A DNA stretch of 64,000 nucleotides from Actinomycetes bacterium (GCA_021787475.1 JAJYLW010000012.1:1-64000), one strand, 5' to 3'; shown: positions 15,893 through 25,394, counted from the stretch's first letter. The notes: a model not told the origin generated them from the sequence alone. Numbers and translations are program-made.

Positions 15893-16828
15893 ATGGGCAA
15901 GAAAATTGCGGTTTTGAAGGGCGGGCGCTCGCTGGAGCGCAACATTTCCCTTAAGTCCGGCGCCAGGGTGGAAAAGGCGCTTGCGAAGCTGGGCTACCGC
16001 GCCGAAGGCATCGATGTTGATGCGCGGCTGGTAAAAAAGCTGAAGAAAATGAAACCCGATGCAGCTTTTATCGCCATGCACGGCAAGAGCGGGGAAGACG
16101 GCACCGTGCAGGAACTCCTCGACATTCTCGGCATTCCCTACACCGGATCGGAGGTGCTGCCCTCCATCCGCTGCATGGACAAGGTCCTTTCCAAGCATAT
16201 TTTTGTCGCCGACCGCATCCCGACGCCCCGTTTCTACGCCTTCAACCGGGACGCCTTCCAGGAGCTCGGCGCTGTTGACACCATGCCTACCATTGCCGGC
16301 GAACTGGGATTGCCAATCGTCGTCAAGCCTTCCGGCCAGGGCTCGGCGCTGGGCGTCCGGTTTGCGCACACGGTGGAGGAGCTGCCAGCGGCGTTGATAT
16401 CAGCATTTAGCTTTGATAATAAGGTCCTGCTGGAGAAATACGTCAAGGGCCAGGAGTTGGCGGTCAGCATCATCGGCAGGCAGCCGCGGGCGCTGCCGAT
16501 TGTCGAGGCTGTACCGAAAACCGAGTTCTTCGATTTCGAATCACGCTACACGATGGGCAAGGCGGATTACATCGTCCCGGCTGAGATTCCCGACGACATC
16601 GCCGCCAGGGCGGTCGATGTTTCATTGAGCGCCTTTAACTCCCTCCAGTGCTCCGGGTTTGGCAGGGTGGACCTGATTCTGGATGAAAACAGCGACGTCT
16701 GGTGCCTGGAGATCAACACTATTCCCGGTTTTACGGAAACCAGCCTGCTGCCGATGGCTGCTCAGGCCGCCGGCCTGAGCTTCAACGAGATGGTTGAGGA
16801 AATATTGCTCTGCGCCATGGAGGGTTAG
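15893..16828 (+). CDS. ddl: D-alanine--D-alanine ligase (first paralogue)
   Basis: 311 residues, ATP-grasp. It shows KIAVLKGGRSLERNISLKSG, MHGKSGEDGTVQELLDILGIPYTGS, the K-binding VVKPSGQGSALGV, FDFESRYTMGKADYIVPAEI (the omega loop, with the Tyr usual for D-Ala acceptors) and LEINTIPGFTETSLLP. It makes the D-Ala-D-Ala dipeptide for peptidoglycan. SD GGGAGG precedes ATG 15893. A second, diverged ligase is at 50625. This copy has the ISLKSG / LKGGRSLER start seen in many high-GC Gram-positives. Confidence 0.9.
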   Translation: MGKKIAVLKGGRSLERNISLKSGARVEKALAKLGYRAEGIDVDARLVKKLKKMKPDAAFIAMHGKSGEDGTVQELLDILGIPYTGSEVLPSIRCMDKVLSKHIFVADRIPTPRFYAFNRDAFQELGAVDTMPTIAGELGLPIVVKPSGQGSALGVRFAHTVEELPAALISAFSFDNKVLLEKYVKGQELAVSIIGRQPRALPIVEAVPKTEFFDFESRYTMGKADYIVPAEIPDDIAARAVDVSLSAFNSLQCSGFGRVDLILDENSDVWCLEINTIPGFTETSLLPMAAQAAGLSFNEMVEEILLCAMEG

Positions 16829-16850
16829 TTTGCATCCACCATCCTTTTTT

Positions 16851-16926
16851 TGGCGCCCCGAGAAGGAATCGAACCTTCGGCCTACCGCTTAGGAGGCGGT
16901 CGCTCTATCCCCTGAGCTATCGGGGC
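16851..16926 (-). tRNA. tRNA-Arg (anticodon CCT)
   Basis: A complete 76-nt cloverleaf on the minus strand with encoded CCA: acceptor GCCCCGA/TCGGGGC, D-arm GCTC...GAGC, anticodon stem ACCGC/GCGGT with loop CTCCTAA (anticodon CCT), variable loop AGGCC, T-arm GAAGG-TTCGATT-CCTTC, discriminator G. It reads AGG codons. Flanked downstream on the plus map by heptamer arrays. Confidence 0.95.
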
Positions 16927-16942
16927 CCATAAATCGGGTGAT

Positions 16943-16991
16943 GGATTTTAGATGTCGAATTTTGGATATAAGATAAACCGGATACCGGATG
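16943..16991 (+). repeat. Heptamer array (GGATTTT/CCGGATA type)
   Basis: Seven units: GGATTTT, AGATGTC, GAATTTT, GGATATA, AGATAAA, CCGGATA, CCGGATG. It lies between tRNA-Arg and the radical SAM gene, a 330-bp gap with no other gene. Confidence 0.6.
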
Positions 16992-17059
16992 CGATTCCGG
17001 CTCCTGGAAAACTCAACTCCTGTGAAAACAATTAAGGGTAATCTCTTGTCAGGTTATTA

Positions 17060-17094
17060 TCCAGAATCCGGTGTCCAGAATCCAGGATCCGCTT
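17060..17094 (+). repeat. Heptamer array (TCCAGAA type)
   Basis: Five units TCCAGAA, TCCGGTG, TCCAGAA, TCCAGGA, TCCGCTT in exact 7-bp register. Confidence 0.65.
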
Positions 17095-17158
17095 TACATT
17101 GCATATCGAGACGCGATGAACTAGGATGCTTTTCAATGACCGCAGCGAATCTTAAGTT

Positions 17159-18604
17159 ATGAAAGTTCTTCTTGTACAACCTCCGCAGTTCGGCAAACCC
17201 GGCTTTACCAAGGTGGCGCTGGTGGAGCCCCTCGGTCTGGAGATGGTTGGCGGCGCCCTCAGGAACGAACACGAGGTCCGCATCCATGACATGCGCGTCG
17301 ATGGCGATTTCGCCGGGGCGGTCCGGTCGTTCAAACCCGACGCTGTCGGCATCAGTTGTTCTTTTACCATAGATGTATACCGTAGCCGGAAGATCGCCGG
17401 GCAAGCGAAGGATTGTGGCGCGCCCTTCGTTTTCGTGGGCGGCCTGCATGCCTCTTTGAATCCGGCTGATTTCAACGACCCGGCGATTGACTGCGTTGTC
17501 ATCGGCGAGGGCGAGTTTACTTCACTGGAGCTGATGAACACGCTCCGGGACGGCGCCGATTTAAACGGGGTGCAAGGCTTGGCCATCAACACCCCGGAAG
17601 GCCAGCATTCTACCGGGCGGCGGCCGCCGATAGCAAAAATGGATGATCTGCCGCTGCCGGCGCGCGACCTGCTGCCCGCCGGCCGCCGCCACCGTTATTT
17701 CTTTAATTTTTGGAAGCCGCTGGCGACGCTTGAGACGGCCCGCGGCTGCCCGCACCGCTGCAACTTCTGCAGCGTCTGGGCCTTCTTTGAAGGTCGCTGC
17801 CGCACGAAGAGCCCGGAACGGGTTGTCGATGAGCTGGGGCGGCTGAAAGAAAAATATGTTTTTATTACTGATGATAACTTCCTGCTAAACGTCAAGCGGG
17901 CGAGCAAAATCGCCGACCTGATCCAAAGCCGTCACATCAGAAAAACGTATACTTTCCAGGCCCGCAGCGACACCATTGTCAAGCATCCCGAGATCATTTC
18001 CCAGTGGCGAAAGATCGGGCTCAAGCACATTTTCATCGGCTTTGAGAGCATCGACCAGGAAGAACTGAAGGCAGTCAACAAGCGCAACAGCGTTGAAACA
18101 AACGAGGCGGCGCTTGAGATTATTCATAAGCACCACAACATCTCGGTTACGGGCGCTTTTATCGTCAATCCGCAATATGGCCACCGCGAGTTCGAGCAGT
18201 TGCGCAAGTACGTGTCCGCGCACGGCATCAACGTTCCGCAATTCTCAGTGCTGACGCCGCTGCCGGGAACGGATCTTTTCCGGGAAATCGAGAGCAAGAT
18301 AACCAACAAGAATTACGAGCTTTATGACTTTCTCCACTCGGTCGTGGAAACCAAGCTGGATGCCGCCGAGTTTTACAAGGAGTTGGCCGAGCTGTACCGG
18401 TCTGCTTACATAAACTCCGGCGTTGTCGTTAAGAGGGCGTTGCCTCTGATTGTCGGCCTGGCCACGCGGAGGCTGACCCTGAACCACATGCGGCTGATTG
18501 TGAAATCAGCCCGCGAGTTTGCCGATGCGCGCAACTATCTTAAACCCCTGGGGGCGGTAAGCACGCTGAAGCCGACCAGCAACCCCGGCAAGGCCGGTAG
18601 TTGA
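17159..18604 (+). CDS. B12-binding radical SAM enzyme (HpnR/HpnJ-like)
   Basis: 481 residues. The N-terminal 130 residues form a cobalamin-binding Rossmann domain (VLLVQPPQFG, EPLGLEMVGGALR, VGISCSFT, VGGLHAS), then the radical SAM domain with ARGCPHRCNFCSVW (CX3CX2C near 197-204) and YVFITDDNFLLN. The SVW after the cluster and SPERVVDEL are shared with the hopanoid C-3 methylase HpnR and relatives. Substrate is not certain: a C-methylation of a lipid is one choice; no squalene-hopene cyclase is in the window. It stands alone between repeats and nrnA. Confidence 0.75.
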   Translation: MKVLLVQPPQFGKPGFTKVALVEPLGLEMVGGALRNEHEVRIHDMRVDGDFAGAVRSFKPDAVGISCSFTIDVYRSRKIAGQAKDCGAPFVFVGGLHASLNPADFNDPAIDCVVIGEGEFTSLELMNTLRDGADLNGVQGLAINTPEGQHSTGRRPPIAKMDDLPLPARDLLPAGRRHRYFFNFWKPLATLETARGCPHRCNFCSVWAFFEGRCRTKSPERVVDELGRLKEKYVFITDDNFLLNVKRASKIADLIQSRHIRKTYTFQARSDTIVKHPEIISQWRKIGLKHIFIGFESIDQEELKAVNKRNSVETNEAALEIIHKHHNISVTGAFIVNPQYGHREFEQLRKYVSAHGINVPQFSVLTPLPGTDLFREIESKITNKNYELYDFLHSVVETKLDAAEFYKELAELYRSAYINSGVVVKRALPLIVGLATRRLTLNHMRLIVKSAREFADARNYLKPLGAVSTLKPTSNPGKAGS

Positions 18605-18619
18605 TACAAACGCCGTAAC

Positions 18620-19648
18620 GTGGCTGCAGTGGGTTCAACTGACCGCGCCTTGACAACCGTAGCTGAGGCTCTCGCGGCGGAAACGAAAATCCTGATCACC
18701 TGTCATGTCAATCCCGACGGTGACGCCCTTGGATCTGTAATTGCCCTCCACCTTGCGCTTTCTTCACTTGGCGCCGACAGCGTCATGTACTTGTCCCAGA
18801 CGGATCCTGTCGCGCCAGAATGGTGCTTCCTGGGCGGGCTGAAGCAGATAATTAAAGGCGATCTTCCCGCAGATTATCAGCTCCGGACGCTCGTGGCGCT
18901 GGACTGCGGCAGCGCCGAGCGCATCGGCAATGAAGAGCTGGTGAAATCGTCGCCGAGGATTATCAATATCGACCACCATGCGGACAACACCCGCTTTGGC
19001 GAGATTAACCTGGTTGTCAACGGCGCCAGCTCCACCGCCGAGATCCTGTTTTTCATAATGCAAAAAATGGGCTTTGATATTACGGCCGAAATTTCCGAAG
19101 CGCTTTACACCGGCATCCTTGTGGACAGCGGCCGGTTTCAGTATGCCTCCGCCTCGCCGACCACCTTTCGGGTCGCGGCCGATCTGATCGGGCGGGGGGC
19201 CCGCCACACAGATATCTTCCGCCATGTGTATGAAACGGTGCCGCTGGCAAAAACCCGCCTTTCCTGCCGCATGTTCGATCATCTGTCGCTTGCTTGCGAC
19301 GGCCGGCTGGCGGTTTCCGTTTTGGAGGCGGAAGACTTTCGCCAAGCCGCCGCCGGCGACAACCTGACTGAAGGGCTGGTGGACAGCCTCCGGGCAATTG
19401 AAGGGGTAATAGTTGCGGCGCTTATTTATGCGAAGCCCGATCAGGAAAAAGCGGAAGCGTCATCCTACCGGCTCAGCCTCCGGTCTTCCTCTGGCGCCGT
19501 CAATGTGCAAAGAATCGCCAAGGCAAAAGGCGGTGGCGGACATCCCCAGGCGGCCGGGGCGTCAATAAACGGTGAGACAGCTGCGCAGATTACCGAATTT
19601 CTTGCTGACAGGGTCAACAGGGCCATTGCCAGGGCCGGATTGAAATGA
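18620..19648 (+). CDS. nrnA: DHH-family bifunctional oligoribonuclease/PAP phosphatase NrnA
   Basis: 342 residues from GTG 18620. Motifs are LITCHVNPDGDALGSVIAL (DHH motif I), ALDCGSAERIG, INIDHHADNTRFG (DHH) and the DHHA1 end RIAKAKGGGGHPQAAGAS (GGGHxxAAG). It degrades short oligonucleotides and 3'-phosphoadenosine-5'-phosphate. In many bacteria nrnA follows rbfA; here it stands 15 bp after the radical SAM gene with a weak Shine-Dalgarno. Confidence 0.88.
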   Translation: MAAVGSTDRALTTVAEALAAETKILITCHVNPDGDALGSVIALHLALSSLGADSVMYLSQTDPVAPEWCFLGGLKQIIKGDLPADYQLRTLVALDCGSAERIGNEELVKSSPRIINIDHHADNTRFGEINLVVNGASSTAEILFFIMQKMGFDITAEISEALYTGILVDSGRFQYASASPTTFRVAADLIGRGARHTDIFRHVYETVPLAKTRLSCRMFDHLSLACDGRLAVSVLEAEDFRQAAAGDNLTEGLVDSLRAIEGVIVAALIYAKPDQEKAEASSYRLSLRSSSGAVNVQRIAKAKGGGGHPQAAGASINGETAAQITEFLADRVNRAIARAGLK

Positions 19649-19835
19649 TGGCCGCGGGGGAAATTACCAACTGAATTCGAAGTCCCGAGCTCCGCGTCCG
19701 TAGGGGGCGCGGGCATCAGCACGCTATGGCGCGTATGCTGCGCCCGTCAATGTTAACAATCATTTTGGTCAATAAATAAACGAATTGGCAGGTCATTTCG
19801 AATATTTCTCAGCACAGAAAAGGAGCGTTCAGAAA

Positions 19836-19863
19836 CTTTGAACTTTGAACACGGAACTTGGAA
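19836..19863 (+). repeat. Heptamer array (CTTTGAA type)
   Basis: Four units CTTTGAA, CTTTGAA, CACGGAA, CTTGGAA followed by CCCGG, ending 19 bp before the GT4 start codon. Confidence 0.6.
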
Positions 19864-19881
19864 CCCGGTTAAAGCAACGCC

Positions 19882-20901
19882 ATGAAAATTGCGATGCTGG
19901 CTCCGCCCTGGATCAAGATACCGCCTGCCGGTTACGGCGGCATCGAGTGGGTGGTTCATTATCTGACGGATGCGATGGTGGATCAGGGCCATGATGTCAC
20001 ACTTTTCGCCGCGGGCAACTCAAGCACGAAAGCAAAGCTTGTCGCCGTCTTTCCCGGCGAGATGCCGGACCGGATAGGACAAACAATGTATGAAGTCAAG
20101 CAGGTGGCTTCCTGCTTCCGGCAGGCGGGCGGCTTTGATGTCATTCACGACCACTCCGGTTTTTCCGCCGTGCCGTTTGCTTCCTTGATCGAAACTCCGG
20201 TGGTGCACACCCTTCACGGCCCTTTCAGCGGCGACATCTGCCCATTTTACGAGACATTCCATGACTCGGCTCATTATGTCGCCATCAGCGAGTATCAGCG
20301 AAGCTGCTGTCCAGGGCTACAGTACGCGGGAACCGTTTATAACCCGATCGACATCAACAACTGGCCGTTCCGGGACCGGGACGAAAAGGAAGATTATCTG
20401 CTTGCCTTCGGCCGCCTCTGCGCAGAAAAAGGATTCCATACTGCCGTCGAGGTTGCCAAACGCACCGGCAACCGGCTAATAATAGCCGGTGCCGTCCAGC
20501 ATGTATACCGCGATTATTATGAAACGGTGATCAAGCCTCAGGTCGACGGTGATCAAATCCGTTTCGTAGGAGAAGTTAGCCTGACGGAGAAATGGAACCT
20601 GTTCTCCAAGGCAAAGGCGTTCCTGTTTCCGATCGAGTGGCCGGAACCGTTCGGGCTGGTAATGATCGAGGCCATGGCCTGCGGGACACCGGTGCTGGCG
20701 TTTCCGGAAGGGTCCGTGCCCGAAGTCGTGTCCGACGGTGTCACCGGCTTTGTCGTGGGCGATGTTGACGAGATGGTGGACCGGCTGGGCGGAATCGATG
20801 AGATTGACGCCGCCGCCTGCCGCCGGTATGTGCAGGAAAAGTTCAGCGTTTCAAAGGCTGCCGATGGCTATGAGCGTATTTACAGGGAGATTGCCGGCTG
20901 A
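19882..20901 (+). CDS. Glycosyltransferase family 4 protein
   Basis: 339 residues, GT-B fold. MKIAMLAPPWIKIPPAGYGGIEWVV and DVTLFAAG start the acceptor domain; VIHDHSG, HTLHGPF and the donor-domain pattern FLFPIEWPEPFGLVMIEAMACGTPVLAFPEGSVPEV carry the EX7E motif (E in PEPFG and E in EAMA). A soluble retaining enzyme. The sugar and acceptor are not known; the next genes (LCP, Ugd, GDP-mannose supply) suggest cell-surface glycan. Confidence 0.85.
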   Translation: MKIAMLAPPWIKIPPAGYGGIEWVVHYLTDAMVDQGHDVTLFAAGNSSTKAKLVAVFPGEMPDRIGQTMYEVKQVASCFRQAGGFDVIHDHSGFSAVPFASLIETPVVHTLHGPFSGDICPFYETFHDSAHYVAISEYQRSCCPGLQYAGTVYNPIDINNWPFRDRDEKEDYLLAFGRLCAEKGFHTAVEVAKRTGNRLIIAGAVQHVYRDYYETVIKPQVDGDQIRFVGEVSLTEKWNLFSKAKAFLFPIEWPEPFGLVMIEAMACGTPVLAFPEGSVPEVVSDGVTGFVVGDVDEMVDRLGGIDEIDAAACRRYVQEKFSVSKAADGYERIYREIAG

Positions 20902-20961
20902 TGCCGGCTGAGAGACTTATCCTGGTAAATTGTATCCTGCTGGGACAAGCTCTTAAGTGGC

Positions 20962-20991
20962 TTGCCTGCGCCGAAAGGGGCGCAGTATAAT
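20962..20991 (+). promoter_or_regulatory. Sigma-70 type promoter of the LCP gene
   Basis: TTGCCT at 20962-20967, 18-bp spacer, TATAAT at 20986-20991, 49 bp before ATG 21041. Confidence 0.5.
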
Positions 20992-21040
20992 ATTTCGGCC
21001 TCCTGGAGGCTGCTTTTGTAAGCGGGAAGTTGAGAAGCCG

Positions 21041-22786
21041 ATGAGAATATTTAACCGCGGGAGGCATTACAAAAAAACTGCGCCTTGGAAGAGGATTATC
21101 AGGTGGACCGTCCTTTCTCTTCTGGCGACGATAATCATTGTCGGCCTCGCCGGCTTTATTTTCGTCTATCGCACGCTGGGGAAGATTAACCAAAACACCG
21201 GCGTCATCGTCCAGGCGCAAAAGTCCCTCGACATTCCCGCACCTGATCAGCCGGAAAATATCCTCGTCATGGGCGCCGACAAGGACCCGGACGACAACAC
21301 TCACCGCTCGGACACTATGATGTTGATCCGGGTGAATCCTCAGGGTGACTGTCTCTCGATTCTGTCAATTCCGCGCGATCTGATCGTCAGCATTCCCGGC
21401 CATGGCCAGGACAAGATCAATGCCGCCTACGCCTGGGGAGGCGCTCCTCTGGCGATCCAGACGGTGAAAAAGCTCACCGGGGAGCCAATCCATCATTTCG
21501 TCGTGGTTAATTTTGATGGATTTTCCAAAGCTGTTGACGCCTTGGGCGGCATTTACGTCGACGTTGACCACCGCTATTTCAATGACAACAGCAATGCTGC
21601 GCCCGGGCAGGATTATGACCCGATCGACATTGACCCGGGTTACCAGCGGCTCAACGGCCACGACGCGCTCGCATACGTTCGTTTCCGTCATACCGACAGC
21701 GATTTTATGCGCATCAAGCGCCAGCAACTCTTCATCCAAGACGCCAAGTCGCAATCACTGCAGTGGGGCAACATCACCAAGATTCCGGAGATCGCCGACG
21801 CATTTGCCAGCAATACAACTTCGGACATTGGCCGGGAGGAAGTCCTGTCGCTGGCAAAATTTTTGCTGGATCTCAACAGGAGCCATATCTACCAGGCGCA
21901 GGTTCCTGTCAAGGCGACCCCTGACACCGTCCTTCTTGACAAGACCGCCCTTCCCGGAATCCTGCGGCAGTTCGATTCTCCAACTTTTAAAACGCCGCAG
22001 CCAGCGGTTCCCGGCGCGCCGCCGCCCCAGATCCCTTCCGACAACACCAGGAAGCTGTCTATCGAAGTGCTTAACGGCAACGGCCAGGCAGGCTTAGCCG
22101 CGCTGGCGGCCGGGCTCTTAAAACAAAAGGGCTGCGCCAGCGCCAGCGTCGGCGGCGATGCTATGAACAGCTATGCCGACAATGAAATATATTTCCAGAG
22201 CGGCCAGGACGCGGCCGCAAACGAGCTGGCTACGCTGTTCAAGCCATGCAAGGTTGAACCGATGCCATCCGGACTTTCCAACGCTCAGCTTGTGGTTGTC
22301 GTCGGCGCCAATTTCGCCGGCGCCCTCACCGGGCGGCAGCCGACAGTCAAGGCCCCGCTTCATTTTGTCAACAACTCCCAGGCCGGGCAGCGCGACTGGG
22401 AGGCAGCTTCGCTTCAGCTTCCATTCAAGGTAGAGAAGCCGTCGAGCTTTCCCAAGGAATTCAATTATGCCGATGCCGGCTTTCGCACCTACAACATCGA
22501 CACAGACGACGGCCCCAAACCGGCGCTCAAGGTTGTGGGACAGGATCAGAATGGAGACTACTGGGGCATTATGGAAACAACCTTTACCGATGCGCCGCTG
22601 CTTCAGGCCCCCAGCGTCCAGAAGCAGATCAGCGGCAGGACCTACCGGTTTTACTACGAGGGAGACCAGCTCCGCTATCTCGCCTGGCAGGACGGCGATG
22701 TTGTCTGCTGGATCACAAACTCCCTTCAGGGTTCGCTCGGCGAAGAAACGATGGTTCAGTTGGCAACTTCCTTTAAGCCCCTGTGA
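21041..22786 (+). CDS. LytR-CpsA-Psr (LCP) family glycopolymer transferase with LytR_C domain
   Basis: 581 residues from ATG 21041; in-frame codons upstream to 20957 overlap the promoter and are rejected. A basic cytoplasmic start precedes one membrane helix (about 26-48). The LCP domain shows NILVMGADKDPDDNTHRSDTMMLIRVNP, ILSIPRDLIVSIPGHGQDKINAAYAWGG, GFSKAVDALGGIYVDV and ALAYVRFRHTDSDFMRIKRQQ, all expected for transfer of undecaprenyl-linked polymer to peptidoglycan. Residues about 345-440 are a LytR_C domain. The final 140 residues resemble no family I can name and may be an extra surface domain. Confidence 0.88.
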   Translation: MRIFNRGRHYKKTAPWKRIIRWTVLSLLATIIIVGLAGFIFVYRTLGKINQNTGVIVQAQKSLDIPAPDQPENILVMGADKDPDDNTHRSDTMMLIRVNPQGDCLSILSIPRDLIVSIPGHGQDKINAAYAWGGAPLAIQTVKKLTGEPIHHFVVVNFDGFSKAVDALGGIYVDVDHRYFNDNSNAAPGQDYDPIDIDPGYQRLNGHDALAYVRFRHTDSDFMRIKRQQLFIQDAKSQSLQWGNITKIPEIADAFASNTTSDIGREEVLSLAKFLLDLNRSHIYQAQVPVKATPDTVLLDKTALPGILRQFDSPTFKTPQPAVPGAPPPQIPSDNTRKLSIEVLNGNGQAGLAALAAGLLKQKGCASASVGGDAMNSYADNEIYFQSGQDAAANELATLFKPCKVEPMPSGLSNAQLVVVVGANFAGALTGRQPTVKAPLHFVNNSQAGQRDWEAASLQLPFKVEKPSSFPKEFNYADAGFRTYNIDTDDGPKPALKVVGQDQNGDYWGIMETTFTDAPLLQAPSVQKQISGRTYRFYYEGDQLRYLAWQDGDVVCWITNSLQGSLGEETMVQLATSFKPL

Positions 22787-22901
22787 GCCGCGCCGATAAC
22801 TGCACCATGTCCTTCCAGCAAATATCCGCCAGGCTGCAGTCGCATCCGACCAATTGGCAGGATTTGACCGACCCCGAAGCCGGGTTTCCGGGAGGTCACG
22901 A

Positions 22902-24197
22902 ATGAACAAAGCCCGGGAATGCATTGGCGTTGTCGGCATCGGTTACGTGGGCCTGGTGACGGCAACCTGCTTGGCGGAGCTCGGCAACACCGTCGTCTGC
23001 ATGGATATTGATGTGGAAAAAATCGCCCTGCTGAAGAAAGGCGGCGTTCCCATCTATGAGCCCGGCCTGGCCGAGCTGATCGGGAAAAACAACGGGCGGA
23101 TGACTTTTACAACCGCCCTGGAGGATGTACTCCGGCAATGCGAGATCGTCTTTATCGCGGTTGACACACCGCCCACCAGTACGGGCGACGCCGATTTAAG
23201 CCGCGTGTTTGCCGTTGTATCGGCGCTGCCGGGCCTTTCTTCCAGCCATCATGTCCTGGTGATGAAGAGCACGTTGCCGGTCGGAACCGGCATGAAGATC
23301 AGCGTCGAGCTCGCCCGCCAGGAGATGAATAACATCGATTACGTCTCCAACCCCGAGTTCCTCCGCGAAGGCTCGGCAATCGGCGACTTCCTCAACCCCG
23401 ACCGCATTATAATTGGATCAAGGGAGGCGGCGGCCAGCCACAAGGTGGCGTCGCTTTACCGGCAAATCAGCGCGCCCGTACTTGAAACAGGCATTCCCAC
23501 CGCCGAGATGATCAAGTACGCATCAAACGCTTTCCTGGCAACCAAGATCTCGTTTATCAACGAAATCGCCAACGTCTGTGAAGAAATCGGCGCCGATGTT
23601 ACCGAGGTTGCCCGGGGAATGGGATATGACAAACGGATTGGCAGCCATTTCCTCAATGCCGGCATCGGCTTCGGCGGCTCCTGCTTCCCCAAGGACGTGG
23701 CGGCGCTAAAGCAGATTGCCGGCAACTCCGGCTATCATTTTCAGCTGCTCACTGCCGTGATCGAGGTAAACGAGCTGCAAAAACGCCGGGTCGTCAACAA
23801 GCTGAAGAAGCACCTGGGGTCACTGACCGACAAGACGATAACCCTGCTCGGCCTGGCATTCAAACCAAACACAAACGACCTCCGGGAAGCTTCCTCGATC
23901 GTGCTTGCCTCCCGGCTGCTTGGGGACGGCGCCTACGTCAAGGCCTATGATCCAGTCGCCATTCCCGATGCCGCCAGGGCGGTGCGCGGCGTGCTCCTCT
24001 GTGACGACACGCTCTCGGCGGTCGAGGACAGCGACGCCGTCGTCCTGGTCACCGAATGGGAAGAGTTTGCCCGCCTGCCGCTGGCGGAGATGAAGAAGCG
24101 GATGCGCCAGCACCTAATCATCGACGGCCGCAATTTCCTCGATCCGGCCGAAGTAAAATCAGCCGGTTTCACGTACGAAGGGATTGGAAGAAGCTAG
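22902..24197 (+). CDS. ugd: UDP-glucose 6-dehydrogenase
   Basis: 431 residues from ATG 22902 (SD GGAGG). GIGYVGLVTATCLAELGN binds NAD; EPGLAEL, VDTPP, MKSTLPVGTG, NPEFLREGSAIGDF and GIGFGGSCFPKD (catalytic Cys) are the family motifs; the C-terminal domain has LGLAFKPNTNDLREASS. It oxidises UDP-glucose to UDP-glucuronate, a precursor of acidic surface polymers. Ends 4 bp into the convergent mannose-1-phosphate guanylyltransferase gene. Confidence 0.92.
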   Translation: MNKARECIGVVGIGYVGLVTATCLAELGNTVVCMDIDVEKIALLKKGGVPIYEPGLAELIGKNNGRMTFTTALEDVLRQCEIVFIAVDTPPTSTGDADLSRVFAVVSALPGLSSSHHVLVMKSTLPVGTGMKISVELARQEMNNIDYVSNPEFLREGSAIGDFLNPDRIIIGSREAAASHKVASLYRQISAPVLETGIPTAEMIKYASNAFLATKISFINEIANVCEEIGADVTEVARGMGYDKRIGSHFLNAGIGFGGSCFPKDVAALKQIAGNSGYHFQLLTAVIEVNELQKRRVVNKLKKHLGSLTDKTITLLGLAFKPNTNDLREASSIVLASRLLGDGAYVKAYDPVAIPDAARAVRGVLLCDDTLSAVEDSDAVVLVTEWEEFARLPLAEMKKRMRQHLIIDGRNFLDPAEVKSAGFTYEGIGRS

Positions 24198-25303
24198 AAC
24201 CTGATCGTCCCCGCCTTTATCACCGTTCCCGGATAGACGCGGATGTTGTTGGCAAGGACGTTGTTCCCCTCGACAGTGGCTTCCTCGCCGACCACCGCCC
24301 CGGCCGTCACCACGGTCCCCGGACCAATCTGCGCGCCACGGGCAATAATGCTGCGCCTGACTGTTACATCTTCTTCCAGCATTGAGTCAGCCTGAATGAC
24401 CGACTCCTCAACGACGCTGCCGGTTCCGACCACGCAGCCGGGGCCAATCACGGCCATCCGCCCGACGCGAGCGCCTGAGTTAATCACGGAGCCGGCCCCG
24501 ATTATCACCGGCGGCACAAGCTTTGCGCCCGCCTCCAGGCGCACATCTCCCTCCACGCAGACATAATCCTCGTTCAGGCAGACTGACACGGCAGTGCGGA
24601 CATTTTTTTCGAGGATGTCATAATGCGCCTGCAGGTACTTTTCCGGCGTACCGATATCCATCCAGTAGGAATCGCTGCTGAACCCGAATAGCCCCCCGCC
24701 CACAAGCCTGGGGAAAACACCCCGCTCGAACGAGTATTCCACGCCCGCCGGAATCATGTCCAGCACCTCTGCCTTAAGCGCGTACGTGCCTGCATTTATC
24801 AAGTTGGTGTCAATCTGGTCCCAGCTCGGCTTCTCCAGAAACCCAAGCACTTCTCCTTCCGCGCCGGTGCGCACAAGACCGTAAGCGGTTGGGTCGTCCA
24901 CCGGCGTTAGGGAAATGGTGCCGCTGGCTCCTTTTTGCCGGTGAAATTCCACCAGGGCGCGCAGGTCGAGGTCCGTGAGGATGTCGCCGTTTAACACCAG
25001 GAAATCGCCGTCCTGGATATGCTGTTCCACATTCTTGACCGCCCCGGCCGTGCCGAGCGGATGATCCTCGACCGCATACGTCAGCTTTATTCCGAAATCC
25101 GAGCCGTCGCCAAAATAGGACTTGATGCCGTCGGGAAGATAGCCCATCGAGAAAACGACCTCATTGACGCCGTTCTGCCGCAGATGCTCGAGCACGTAAG
25201 ACACAAACGGCTTGTTCGCCAGAGGCACCATCGGTTTGGGGACGCCCACAGTCAAAGGGCGCAGCCGCGTTCCCTGGCCGCCGACGAGGATGACGGCCTT
25301 CAC
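24194..25303 (-). CDS. Mannose-1-phosphate guanylyltransferase / NDP-sugar pyrophosphorylase
   Basis: 369 residues. A nucleotidyltransferase domain (AVILVGGQGTRLRPLTVGVPKPMVPLANKPF, then FLVLNGDILTDLD, EKPSWDQIDTNLINAGTYAL) is followed from about 245 by a left-handed beta-helix of hexapeptide repeats (GAKLVPPVIIGAGSVI, ARVGRMAVIGPGCVVG). This is the GMPP/glucose-1-P type. GDP-mannose is the best guess because Rmd and Gmd (53860, 54843) and a polyprenol-P-mannose synthase (8959) need it. Ends convergent with ugd. Confidence 0.8.
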   Translation of the reverse strand: MKAVILVGGQGTRLRPLTVGVPKPMVPLANKPFVSYVLEHLRQNGVNEVVFSMGYLPDGIKSYFGDGSDFGIKLTYAVEDHPLGTAGAVKNVEQHIQDGDFLVLNGDILTDLDLRALVEFHRQKGASGTISLTPVDDPTAYGLVRTGAEGEVLGFLEKPSWDQIDTNLINAGTYALKAEVLDMIPAGVEYSFERGVFPRLVGGGLFGFSSDSYWMDIGTPEKYLQAHYDILEKNVRTAVSVCLNEDYVCVEGDVRLEAGAKLVPPVIIGAGSVINSGARVGRMAVIGPGCVVGTGSVVEESVIQADSMLEEDVTVRRSIIARGAQIGPGTVVTAGAVVGEEATVEGNNVLANNIRVYPGTVIKAGTIRF

Positions 25304-25323
25304 TGGACCGCCCGGATGACGTT

Positions 25324-25358
25324 GCGTTTCGCGTTTCGCGTTTGGTGTTTCGCGTTGA
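25324..25358 (+). repeat. Heptamer array (GCGTTTC type)
   Basis: Five units GCGTTTC, GCGTTTC, GCGTTTG, GTGTTTC, GCGTTGA immediately upstream of the mannose-1-phosphate guanylyltransferase gene. Confidence 0.65.
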
Positions 25359-25394
25359 TGATCATCTGGTCCCAGTTTGGAAGAAAATTAGATG

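Noticed and set aside
14593-15945. A 450-codon open frame on the minus strand
   Set aside because: It lies opposite the complete aminotransferase gene, has no motif, and is the normal antisense shadow of a high-GC gene.
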